Assembly: GCA_002420105.1 (NCBI GenBank)
Contig: DIHJ01000089.1
Coordinates: 23,592-68,549 of the forward strand
DNA length: 44,958 bases
Source: Nitrospira sp. UBA5699
GTDB taxonomy: Bacteria > Nitrospirota > Nitrospiria > Nitrospirales > Nitrospiraceae
Direction of reading: 5' to 3'
Of this stretch, positions 7,102 through 15,175 are shown piece after piece. The position numbers and the translations under genes are program-made. The notes below the pieces were generated by a model that did not search any database, had not been told where the DNA came from, and saw only the letters and a program-made list of their open reading frames with translations. Numbering within the stretch: position 1 is the first letter of the stretch; every line of letters starts with the position of its first letter.

Positions 7102-10100
7102 ATGCAGAATGACGGTGCGCAGGTAACCTGTTCCTCTGAACAGGAAGAAGGGGCCGCCTTCCGCCGGCGTCCGGTGCACGACCTCGCACGTTTTACCCTG
7201 AAGGACATGTCGGAATGCGGCGCCGCTCTGCGCCGAATGGGTGAGGGGACGTCCGCCATCGACCAACTGGCGGGACGGATCACTCGCTATCTTTATGACA
7301 GTCTGGTAGATCGGGAGACGGGAGAGAAACAGTGCGCGCTCGCCCGTTTCTTCATGACGCGGGAATACCGACAGCTGGACCCGCAGGTCAGAAGTCAGGC
7401 CGATCAGGTTTTGGGAGAGTCGCCTTCGCCGAACACCAAGTGTTTGACCCTTCTGGGGACTGCCGGTGAACTGCCGGACTGGAACACGGTCGAAAAATCG
7501 AGCCGCTATCGCGCAATCCCCCTGACCGGCGAGCAGTTCCTCGCTCGGCTCCCCATGATCTCTCTTCTCTTCCGGCAACTGGGGGTAAAGTTGCGGGAGG
7601 GTGACGCGCCCTTCTCACCCTTGCTGCTCGATGGAGACGCAACCGATTGCAACGTGTTCTATATTCCGGATGCCGTCGGCAGCCCGTTCGTGCCGGATCA
7701 GGATGAGTTCGTCAAGAGATTCGGGATCCGATCGGTGCTGGGGTTCGGAGGTCTGTTGCCATGCGGCGAACTCTTCGCGGTCATCCTGTTCTCAAGGATT
7801 CCCGTTTCGCGCCGGACGGCCGACTTATTCAGAGTGCTCGCACTGAGCGCAAAGCTGGCGATCCTTCCCGTCGCTGCGGGACCGGCGGGCACGGCTCTCC
7901 ATGAACCGTACATCATCAACGTGATGAATGAGTTGCTCGCCGTGCAGGACCGTGCGGTCGGCGCCCAATCGGAGCGGCTTACGACCCTGCTCGAACAGAT
8001 CCGGACGTACGCCGGCGATCTGGAGCGCAGTCACGCGCTGTTTCAGTCATTCGTCGAACACACGCCCGCAGCCGTGGCCATGCTGGATCGAGACCTCAGG
8101 TACCTCGCGGTGAGCAGACGCTGGGTGCTGGATTATCGGCTCGAAAACAGGAACCTGATCGGCTGCCACCACTACGATGTGTTCCCGGAGATCCGGCAAC
8201 GCGAGGATTGGCAGGACGTACACCGGCGTTGTTTGGCTGGAGGCGTGGAACGGCGCGAGGAGGATCGACTGCTCCGCGCCGACGGGAGCGAAGATTGGCT
8301 GCGATGGGAGGTCCGCCCGTGGTACACAGCCGCCGGCGGCATCGGAGGAATCATCATTTTTACGGAAGTCATCACCGATCGGAAACGGACGGAAGTCGCG
8401 CTCGGGGAAATCCAGGAGCGCTTCAGCAAAGCGTTCGACGAAGCGCCGATCGGGATGGCCCTCGTGGCGACAGACGGACGCTGGCTGCAAGTCAATCAGG
8501 CGCTCTGCGAAATCGTCGGCTATCCGGCATCGGAATTGACGCGCTCGAGTTTCCAGGCGATCACCCATCCGGACGATCTCGAAGCCGATCTGGAGCTCGT
8601 CCACCGATTGCTGCAAGATGAGATTCCCAACTACCAGATGGAAAAGCGATACATCCACAAGCAGGGGCATGCGGTCTGGATTCTGTTGTCGGTATCCCTC
8701 GTGCGCGATACCACGGGAACGCCGCTCTATTTCATCGCCCAGATTCAGGATATCACCGAGCGGAAGCGGGCTGACGCAGCGTTGCGAGAGAACGAGGACT
8801 TCACGCGCACAGTGCTCGACTCGCTGGCCGTGGAAATTGCCGTCCTTGACCGGGCGGGAACGATCCTGGCCGTCAACGAATCCTGGAGGCGGTTCGCCCG
8901 ACGCAACGGAGCATCCGCTTCGACCGCCATCGGTCCCGGCGTGAACTATCTCCAATCCTGTCAGGATGCGGTAACCCGCGGCGATCGTACCGCGGGCGAG
9001 GCTGTCAGGGGCATCGAGGCGGTGCTGAACGGCCGACAGGACGGATTCACCATGGAATATCCCTGCCGCTCCGGAGAACAGTCCCGATGGTTCTTGATGC
9101 GCGTGACCGCGTTGGCACGGGATCACGGCGGAGTCGTCATCGCGCACGAGGACATTACGGAGCGCAAACTCACCGAGGAGACGTCCAGGCGTCTCATCTC
9201 CATTCTCGATGCGACCTCCGACTTCGTCGGAACGGCCGACTTGGAAGGGCGAGCGCTGTATGTCAACGAAGCGGGCTGCCGGATGGCGGGGATCGCTCCC
9301 TCGGACGTGACGGCGATGATCGTATCGGATTTCCATCCCGACTGGGCGGCGACTATCGTGGCGCAAGAGGGGATTCCCTCCGCCATTCGGAACGGCGTGT
9401 GGGCCGGTGAGACGGCGATCCGCCGTTGCGACGGTCGCGAGATTCCGGTCTCGCAAGTGGTCATCGCCCATCGAACCTCTTCCGGCCAGGTCGAGTTTCT
9501 GTCGACCATCATGCGTGACATCACCGACCGCAAAAAGGCCGAACTGGCGCTGCAAAGCAGCGAGGCCCAGTTGCAGGCGATTCTGGACAACAGTCCGTCC
9601 CTGATCTTTAAGAAAGATCCGGAAGGTCGCTACCTGAGGGTCAACAAGCGTTTCGCGGACGTCTTCGGGATGAGCGCGCAACAGATTATCGGGAAGACCG
9701 ATGAAGAACTGTTCCCGTCCCAACAGGCGAGAATGTTTCGTGACAACGACCGGCTGGTTCTTCAGAGCGGAACGACCATGGAATTCGAGGAAACGACGCT
9801 TCATAAGGACGGCCGCCGCGTCAGCCTGGTGCACAAGTTTCCGCTGTTCGATCGGCACGGACGGATCGAGGCGATCGGGGGGATCGCCACCGATATTACG
9901 GCGCGAAAACGGGAGCAGGACGCTCAGGCGAGACTGGCCGCGCTCGTCACGTCATCGCAGGACGCCATCATCAGCAAGACGTTGAACAGCGTGATCACCA
10001 GTTGGAATGAAGGAGCGGAGCGCATGTTCGGCTATTCCGCCGATGAAATCATCGGCAGGTCCGTCCTGCGGCTGATTCCCCCGGAACGTCGCGTGGAGGA

Positions 10101-10941
10101 ACCGGAAATCCTCCGACGGGTGAAGCGACTCGAACGGATCGATCAATATGAAACCGTCCGGCTGCGAAAGGACGGTTCCCTCATCGACGTGTCTATAAGT
10201 GTTGCGCCCATCAAGGATCAGGCGGGTCGCGTGGTCGGCGTGGCGCAGACGGTGCGGGACGTCACCGAACGCAAGCGGGCCGAAGCGGTGCTGCGTGAAC
10301 GAGAAGCCCGATTGAGCCGGATGCTGGATGAACGGGAGCAGCTATCCCAGAATCTCCACGACAATATTGTGCAGATGCTGGTGGCCTGCGGACTCGGGCT
10401 CGAAGGCGCACGGAGCAGCGTCAAATCCGATCCCAAACAGGCGGCACGGGGAATTTCCCGGGCGATTACCGAGCTCAATCTGGTGATAGAGGACGTTCGC
10501 CATTACATCGTGGGTCTCGACCCCGGAATCAGATTCAGCACCAAGCGGTTTGGGGGGGAGTTGCAGCGTGTGATCCAGGCCTTTCAGGCGGCGGACTCCC
10601 CGAAGTTTCTGGTGCGTCTCTCGGATGTTGCCGTGAGACGGTTGACTCCGGACCAAGCCAAGCATCTTCTATTGATCGCGCGTGAGGCCTTCAGCAACGC
10701 CGTGCGGCACGGCGACGCCTCGACGGTTACGGTGTCGCTCTCCCGTAAGGGAAGCGCCGTCCGCTTTGCGGTCACAGACGACGGCAAAGGCTTCAACGTC
10801 AGTCGCGCCCGCAACGAAGGCTACGGTCTTCGCAACATGGCGCTGCGGGCGCGCCGGGTGAAAGCGCGGTTCCAGCTGGTTTCGAAGCGGGGCAAAGGCA
10901 CGCGGATCTTCGTGGACCTTCCGGCCTCGGAGAGCGCGTAA
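7102..10941 (+). CDS. Six-PAS sensor histidine kinase, NarL-partner type
   Basis: 1279 residues from ATG 7102; a TTG at 7078 would add eight. Residues 25-270 form an uncharacterised domain whose second half looks GAF-like (SVLGFGG, FAVILFSR). Six PAS domains follow, starting near residues 316, 444, 570, 701, 826 and 948, most closing with a D(I/V)T(E/D)RK-type motif. Then come a HisKA_3 dimerisation helix with LHDNIVQ, whose His is about residue 1086, and a GHKL ATPase domain with an N box (REAFSNAVRHG) and DDGKGFN. No transmembrane segment is seen, so it should be a cytoplasmic sensor. The next gene, 10 bases on, encodes the expected NarL-type partner. The ligands of the PAS domains are not evident. 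Confidence 0.92.
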   Translation: MQNDGAQVTCSSEQEEGAAFRRRPVHDLARFTLKDMSECGAALRRMGEGTSAIDQLAGRITRYLYDSLVDRETGEKQCALARFFMTREYRQLDPQVRSQADQVLGESPSPNTKCLTLLGTAGELPDWNTVEKSSRYRAIPLTGEQFLARLPMISLLFRQLGVKLREGDAPFSPLLLDGDATDCNVFYIPDAVGSPFVPDQDEFVKRFGIRSVLGFGGLLPCGELFAVILFSRIPVSRRTADLFRVLALSAKLAILPVAAGPAGTALHEPYIINVMNELLAVQDRAVGAQSERLTTLLEQIRTYAGDLERSHALFQSFVEHTPAAVAMLDRDLRYLAVSRRWVLDYRLENRNLIGCHHYDVFPEIRQREDWQDVHRRCLAGGVERREEDRLLRADGSEDWLRWEVRPWYTAAGGIGGIIIFTEVITDRKRTEVALGEIQERFSKAFDEAPIGMALVATDGRWLQVNQALCEIVGYPASELTRSSFQAITHPDDLEADLELVHRLLQDEIPNYQMEKRYIHKQGHAVWILLSVSLVRDTTGTPLYFIAQIQDITERKRADAALRENEDFTRTVLDSLAVEIAVLDRAGTILAVNESWRRFARRNGASASTAIGPGVNYLQSCQDAVTRGDRTAGEAVRGIEAVLNGRQDGFTMEYPCRSGEQSRWFLMRVTALARDHGGVVIAHEDITERKLTEETSRRLISILDATSDFVGTADLEGRALYVNEAGCRMAGIAPSDVTAMIVSDFHPDWAATIVAQEGIPSAIRNGVWAGETAIRRCDGREIPVSQVVIAHRTSSGQVEFLSTIMRDITDRKKAELALQSSEAQLQAILDNSPSLIFKKDPEGRYLRVNKRFADVFGMSAQQIIGKTDEELFPSQQARMFRDNDRLVLQSGTTMEFEETTLHKDGRRVSLVHKFPLFDRHGRIEAIGGIATDITARKREQDAQARLAALVTSSQDAIISKTLNSVITSWNEGAERMFGYSADEIIGRSVLRLIPPERRVEEPEILRRVKRLERIDQYETVRLRKDGSLIDVSISVAPIKDQAGRVVGVAQTVRDVTERKRAEAVLREREARLSRMLDEREQLSQNLHDNIVQMLVACGLGLEGARSSVKSDPKQAARGISRAITELNLVIEDVRHYIVGLDPGIRFSTKRFGGELQRVIQAFQAADSPKFLVRLSDVAVRRLTPDQAKHLLLIAREAFSNAVRHGDASTVTVSLSRKGSAVRFAVTDDGKGFNVSRARNEGYGLRNMALRARRVKARFQLVSKRGKGTRIFVDLPASESA

Positions 10942-10951
10942 GGAGGTGATG

Positions 10952-11602
10952 ATGCGACCGATTCGTCTCCTGCTGGTCGATGATCACGAAGTCCTGCGGA
11001 TGGGGCTCTGCCGATTATTCGAAGGCTCGCAGACCGTCCATGTGGTCGGAGAAGCCGGCAGCGCCTCGGAGGCGATCGCACGGGCCGATGAACTCCGACC
11101 CGACGTCGTGCTGATGGACCTGCGTCTGCCCGATCAGTCGGGCGTCGAAGCCTGCAGGCGGATTCGCTCCGCGCATCCGACCGTGCGGGTCCTCTTTCTG
11201 ACGTCCTATGCGGATCGCAATGCGCTGCTGTCGACGATCTATGCGGGAGCAAGCGGCTACCTCCTGAAGCAGATCGCCGGCAAGCAACTGCTGGGCGCTG
11301 TGGAGACGGTTGCGAAGGGCGGATCGATCATCGATCCGGTCATGTCGGATTCGATCGTGCAGAACTTGCGGACGTCGCCGGCGCCGGGCGGAATCGGGCG
11401 GCGTGTCGAACTCCCGTCCCAACAACGGCGGGTGCTGGCGTTGATCGCGGAAGGGAAAACCAATCGGGAAATCGCGTCGGCCCTGGCTCTCAGTGAGAAA
11501 ACCGTGATCAATTACGTAAGAATTATCTTCCAAAAACTCAATTGTAACCGTCGCTCTCAGGCGGCCGCCTATTACTTCCGCACCGAATCGCTCGTAGAGT
11601 AA
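10952..11602 (+). CDS. NarL/FixJ-family response regulator
   Basis: 216 residues from ATG 10952, chosen because AGGAGG at 10941-10946 is five bases upstream; ATG 10949 and GTG 10946 are in frame but too close. The receiver domain has the acidic pair (VDDHE), phospho-acceptor Asp56 in LMDLRLPD, the switch Thr in FLTSY and Lys in YLLKQ. A LuxR-type helix-turn-helix follows (LALIAEGKTNREIASALALSEKTVINYV). It is coupled to the six-PAS kinase by a 10-base gap and is its probable DNA-binding output. Two GTCCTACAG copies lie right after the stop and are candidate targets. Confidence 0.95.
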   Translation: MRPIRLLLVDDHEVLRMGLCRLFEGSQTVHVVGEAGSASEAIARADELRPDVVLMDLRLPDQSGVEACRRIRSAHPTVRVLFLTSYADRNALLSTIYAGASGYLLKQIAGKQLLGAVETVAKGGSIIDPVMSDSIVQNLRTSPAPGGIGRRVELPSQQRRVLALIAEGKTNREIASALALSEKTVINYVRIIFQKLNCNRRSQAAAYYFRTESLVE

Positions 11603-11606
11603 TTCT

Positions 11607-11639
11607 GTCCTACAGACGCACATCCATTCAGTCCTACAG
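11607..11639. promoter_or_regulatory. Tandem GTCCTACAG sites, copies 2 and 3
   Basis: GTCCTACAG occurs at 11607-11615 and 11631-11639, a 24-base repeat distance (just over two helical turns), starting five bases after the regulator stop. The next gene starts at 11863, so the sites could control the PilZ-Cache operon. The remaining bases up to 11862 hold nothing else I can support. Confidence 0.45.
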
Positions 11640-11862
11640 CACATACCGCAGAACTTGTCTACCGGCTTCCGCCGCCATCTGCTACTCGTTAACTGTGCTG
11701 CGACAGACGGGCGGGCGCGCCGAATTTCTCATCGAAGAAACGGCGGCAGCCGGGATTGTGCTTCGACATTGGTCGCAGCGCTGTGGTGATACCCGGATCA
11801 TGCATCAAGGAGCCCATGCGCCGCCGGGTCGTCCCGCGCATGCGTAACGGGGGAAAAGGGTT

Positions 11863-13221
11863 GTGACCGTCCAGGAAACGTCTTGGCAGGAACAGGTGGA
11901 AGCGATCGCCCGCGTCAACCGCCGCCGCTATCCGCGGATGCCGGTCGCCCTTCGCTGCTCGTTCTCGGGAGCCCGTCATGATCGGGAAGGAGCGGTGGTG
12001 GATCTCTCGAAGCGAGGGGCGCGCCTGCGCGTCGATTGGCCGGTCCTTACGGGAGAATGCCTCGATCTGAACATTCACTTTTCGGACAGCCTGCAGCCGG
12101 TCAGGATCGGTCGCGCGGTCGCGCGATGGTCGAAGGGCCGTGAGTGCGGAGTGGAATTTACGGATCCTTCGCCGGAACTCGACTCGCGCATCGCGCTCTG
12201 CGGTCAGGGAGCCCGACTCGACGGCCTTGACCAAGCGGCGCGGACTCAGCCGGAGCCGCTCGATGTTTCTCCAGGACCGGTCCGCACCCGCGAAGCCGTG
12301 AAGGCGGTGCAAGGACGTGCCGTCGTTCTGCACGTGGTCGCCGCCGTGGTCCTCCTCAGTGCCGCCGCCGCAATCCAGGCCTATGAGAATCGTTCGGCCA
12401 GGATACTGGGCGAACGACTCGGCGCGGTGGCGGAGGAAGTCGCCGGTCAGTTGGACCGTGTCCTGGCAGAGCGGTACCGGGAAATGCGGGAGGCGGCGCA
12501 GAGCCTCGTCGGCCAGAACTACGATCGACAAGCGGTCGCGCGGCAAGTGATGAGGCTGAAAGAATCCGATCCCTTGTATCTGTGGGTGGGCGGGCTGGAT
12601 CGGACAGGACGGGTGGTTGCGGCCAGCGACCCCGCGCTGATCGAGCGGGACCCGAGCCGGTCTACGGGGTTGCGTCTGGCACAGGAATTCCGAAGCGGCC
12701 ATGTCAGTCATTCCGACATCCATCAGGAAAGCCGCGGAGCGGAGGCGGTCGCTTTCACCGTGCCGATCGTATCGCCGAACGGAGAAGTCCTGGGAGCGCT
12801 GACGTCACGGGTTTCCGTGGCCGCCTTGCACGATGTCGTTGTGAAACCGACGGTGAGGCGCCGGCAAGCCGCGCTGACGTCGTCCGGGATGCCGACGTAT
12901 CAGATCGTGAACCAACAGGGCGTGGCGTTCATCGATTCGGATCCCGTTCGCGGCGGCAATGCGCCCGTCACGGACCTGGGGGCGGTCTCCGCCCGGCTCA
13001 GCAGGGCCGGAATCTCCGGCTATGTCAAGGAGGTCGATCGCCGCCGCCGCATTCCGATCGTCACCGGCTACGCGCGGATGCAGGGCCTGGAGGACTTCCC
13101 CGGGCTTCGTTGGGGCGTCTTCGTCCGGCAGGATCAGAGCAGGATTCTCGCGTCTCTCCGCGAACGTATCCGGAGCTGGACAGGGGGCGGGCGCGAAGAG
13201 CTCTCCGAAAGCACACGATGA
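11863..13221 (+). CDS. PilZ - transmembrane - Cache-type sensor protein
   Basis: 452 residues from GTG 11863. Residues 20-115 are a PilZ domain with both c-di-GMP motifs intact: RRYPR (21-25) and DxSxxG (Asp47, Ser49, Gly52). One transmembrane helix lies at about 154-174. Residues 175-430 form a periplasmic Cache-like domain clearly related to the one in the hybrid kinase at 19005 (shared LAERY, LYLW/VYLW and VTGYAR/ITGYAR stretches). The protein then ends, with no second membrane helix, where the kinase has its own. So a cytoplasmic c-di-GMP receptor is joined to a periplasmic sensor in reversed order. The stop overlaps the ATG of the diguanylate cyclase (ATGA). Confidence 0.85.
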   Translation: MTVQETSWQEQVEAIARVNRRRYPRMPVALRCSFSGARHDREGAVVDLSKRGARLRVDWPVLTGECLDLNIHFSDSLQPVRIGRAVARWSKGRECGVEFTDPSPELDSRIALCGQGARLDGLDQAARTQPEPLDVSPGPVRTREAVKAVQGRAVVLHVVAAVVLLSAAAAIQAYENRSARILGERLGAVAEEVAGQLDRVLAERYREMREAAQSLVGQNYDRQAVARQVMRLKESDPLYLWVGGLDRTGRVVAASDPALIERDPSRSTGLRLAQEFRSGHVSHSDIHQESRGAEAVAFTVPIVSPNGEVLGALTSRVSVAALHDVVVKPTVRRRQAALTSSGMPTYQIVNQQGVAFIDSDPVRGGNAPVTDLGAVSARLSRAGISGYVKEVDRRRRIPIVTGYARMQGLEDFPGLRWGVFVRQDQSRILASLRERIRSWTGGGREELSESTR

Positions 13222-14285
13222 ATACGATGCGCGCGCGCGTCTACCTCGTGACGTTGCAGATTCTCTTTGTGACGATCCTGGTTCTTCATCTCCCGTCTCT
13301 GCCCTTCGGCCGGATCCAGGGTGTCGTTGTCGGCGTCCTGGCCGTCCTGACCCTATGCCTGCTTACCGTTCCCGGGCGGCAGTTGGAGACGACATGGTTC
13401 ATCGCCGTGCTGTCCCTGGGCGACGCAGCCGCGTTGCTCCACACGATGCGGAGCGTACCGACCGTCGAGCCCTGGACCGTCTGCGAGTTTCTCCTGCTGA
13501 TCATCGTGGTGTCATACGCGCCGTCCGTTCCCAAAACCGTGATGCTGAGCGGTCTGGTGGCGGGCTCCTACGCGATGGCTCTTTATCGGCTCGAACTGCT
13601 CGCCTCCGATCATGTGTTTCTGCTTCCCGTCCTCTTGTCCTTGACGATGGCGTTTGCCGGCAAGGCGCGCGTCGTCCAGGCGGAACTTGAGCGCATTGTG
13701 GAGACCGAGGAACAGGCCCGATACAAAACGATGACCGACACGTTAACAGGTCTGCCCAATCGGGCGCAATTCATGGAACGGGTCGCGCGGTCGATCCAGT
13801 GCGGGCGGGCCGATCGGAATTTCCAGTTCGCCATTCTGTTCATCGATCTGGACGGGTTCAAGCCGATCAACGACAGCCTGGGGCATAAGGCGGGGGATGC
13901 CGTCCTCCGTCAGACGGCCAAACGGCTCCAGGCCTGCCTGAGAAAAGGCGACACGGTCGGCCGTTACGGGGGCGACGAATTCACGCTGCTGGTCAACCAC
14001 GTGACCGGCGATGGCGACGCGATCCGTGTCGCCGAGCGCGTGCTGGCGAAACTCAAGGAGCCGATCGACGTGGGAGAGCGCGTCAAGGTCGGGGCGAGCA
14101 TCGGGATCGCATTGAGCACCAACATGCATGAACGGCCGGAGGATCTGATCCGGGATGCCGACGGAGCGATGTATAAGGCCAAGGGACAGGGCAAGAACCG
14201 CTATGTGATCAGCGATCAGTGCCGTGACGTTCCGAGGGAGGAACTCAAGGAGCGCTGGCGGCGTGTGGCGCAGTCGCGGTGGTGA
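13218..14285 (+). CDS. Membrane diguanylate cyclase (GGDEF)
   Basis: 355 residues. The first 155 form about five hydrophobic segments, an integral-membrane input region I cannot name. The GGDEF domain starts with TLTGLPNRAQF and keeps DLDGFKPIND for metal and GTP binding, an intact GGDEF at 251-255, and an inhibitory I-site RxxD at 242-245. It should therefore make c-di-GMP and be product-inhibited. Its start overlaps the stop of the PilZ-Cache gene, so receptor-sensor and cyclase are translated together and probably work as a unit; the PilZ protein's missing second helix makes physical pairing plausible. Confidence 0.93.
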   Translation: MNTMRARVYLVTLQILFVTILVLHLPSLPFGRIQGVVVGVLAVLTLCLLTVPGRQLETTWFIAVLSLGDAAALLHTMRSVPTVEPWTVCEFLLLIIVVSYAPSVPKTVMLSGLVAGSYAMALYRLELLASDHVFLLPVLLSLTMAFAGKARVVQAELERIVETEEQARYKTMTDTLTGLPNRAQFMERVARSIQCGRADRNFQFAILFIDLDGFKPINDSLGHKAGDAVLRQTAKRLQACLRKGDTVGRYGGDEFTLLVNHVTGDGDAIRVAERVLAKLKEPIDVGERVKVGASIGIALSTNMHERPEDLIRDADGAMYKAKGQGKNRYVISDQCRDVPREELKERWRRVAQSRW

Positions 14286-14376
14286 ACTGGCGTTCCGAAT
14301 CCGCCTTCCGTTCGGCCCCCGGGGAGAGGTCCGTCGGGGGCGGGAGCCGGGCCGAAGCCATCATGGGGAGACGGTA

Positions 14377-14751
14377 ATGCCGCGCATACTCATCATCGAC
14401 GACGAACAGTCGGTCCGCCACGTGGTGCGGACGATTCTGGAGCAGGCGGGGCACACGGTCCTGGAGGCTCCGGACGGCCGGAGAGGCATGGCGCTGTGGA
14501 GGAAGGAGTCCGCCGACGTCGTGGTGACGGACATCTTCATGTCCGATAAGGACGGATTCGAGGTCATTCTGGAAATAAAAAACGCGGCGACGAAACCGAA
14601 GATCATCGCGATCAGCGGCGGGGGGCAGAGCGGGCTGTCGGATTTGATTCCCACCGCTCTGTTGCTGGGCGCCGACCGGATGCTGTTGAAGCCGTTCGAT
14701 CGGCAGACGTTACTCACGACGGTTGAGGAGGTGCTGAATGTCCGTGCCTGA
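14377..14751 (+). CDS. CheY-like single-domain response regulator
   Basis: 124 residues from ATG 14377, which begins MPRILIIDDEQ. Landmarks are the acidic pair, phospho-acceptor Asp52 in VVTDIFM, a Ser switch residue in IAISGGG where Thr is also common, and Lys in LLKPFD. There is no output domain, so it acts by protein contact or as a phosphorelay shuttle. It overlaps the following PilZ gene by 14 bases. The upstream gap of about 90 bases holds no clear promoter, so it is likely in the same operon as the cyclase. Confidence 0.92.
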   Translation: MPRILIIDDEQSVRHVVRTILEQAGHTVLEAPDGRRGMALWRKESADVVVTDIFMSDKDGFEVILEIKNAATKPKIIAISGGGQSGLSDLIPTALLLGADRMLLKPFDRQTLLTTVEEVLNVRA

Positions 14752-15175
14752 CGAACCCGCTCCCGCGCTTCGGCCCCGCGCAGGAGAGCAGCGCAAGTAT
14801 CAGCGGTTTGCCGCCGCCTTTCCCGTTGAGTTTTGGGGAGAGCAGAGCGACGGAATCGGAACGGCCGTCGACATTTCGCGCGAGGGTTGCCGGATCGTGA
14901 GCGGCGATGTTGTCCCGCGGGGGGACTATCTCCATATGCAGATTGCGGTCGACGGCCACAAGGAGCCGATGCGGATCGATCTGGCGGTCGCGCGATGGTC
15001 TCGCAGGGGGGAGTTCGGCGTGGAATTCATCCGTATGCATCCCAGGCATCAGGCGCAATGGCGGAACACCATTCGGAGCCGGGAGGAAGCCGACTCGTCC
15101 GGACGATCGCGCGGGGACCTTCAGGATCATCCCCCTTCTCCCGGCACCGGCGGACAGCCGGAAGGCCGGTCATGA
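14738..15175 (+). CDS. PilZ-domain c-di-GMP receptor
   Basis: 145 residues, with a strong ribosome site (GAGGAGG, about 14726) inside the preceding gene. The PilZ domain covers residues 15-115, with RKYQR (RxxxR) and DISREG (DxSxxG) both intact, followed by the usual VARWSRRGEFGVEF ending. The last 30 residues are a polar, Gly/Ser-rich tail with no fold. It is a free-standing c-di-GMP adaptor. Placed between a regulator and a beta-helix lipoprotein in the same operon, it is a candidate for allosteric control of the locus' glycosyltransferase, which lacks a PilZ domain. Confidence 0.9.
   Translation: MSVPDEPAPALRPRAGEQRKYQRFAAAFPVEFWGEQSDGIGTAVDISREGCRIVSGDVVPRGDYLHMQIAVDGHKEPMRIDLAVARWSRRGEFGVEFIRMHPRHQAQWRNTIRSREEADSSGRSRGDLQDHPPSPGTGGQPEGRS

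Noticed and set aside
6671..7189. 172-codon minus frame and a 103-codon plus frame before the kinase
   Set aside because: They overlap each other, lack ribosome sites and motifs, and the minus one runs into the kinase start. Kept as an unexplained interval instead.
8047..9858. 603-codon open frame on minus inside the six-PAS kinase
   Set aside because: Lies wholly within conserved PAS coding sequence and shows no protein-like motifs.
6779..11881. Shared ACCGTCCAGGAAAC near 6779 and 11867
   Set aside because: A few 14-base matches are expected by chance in 45 kb of GC-rich DNA; one copy lies at the start of a coding region.
11689..12723. 344-codon minus frame over the PilZ-Cache gene
   Set aside because: Shadow of a gene with PilZ motifs and a clear membrane helix.
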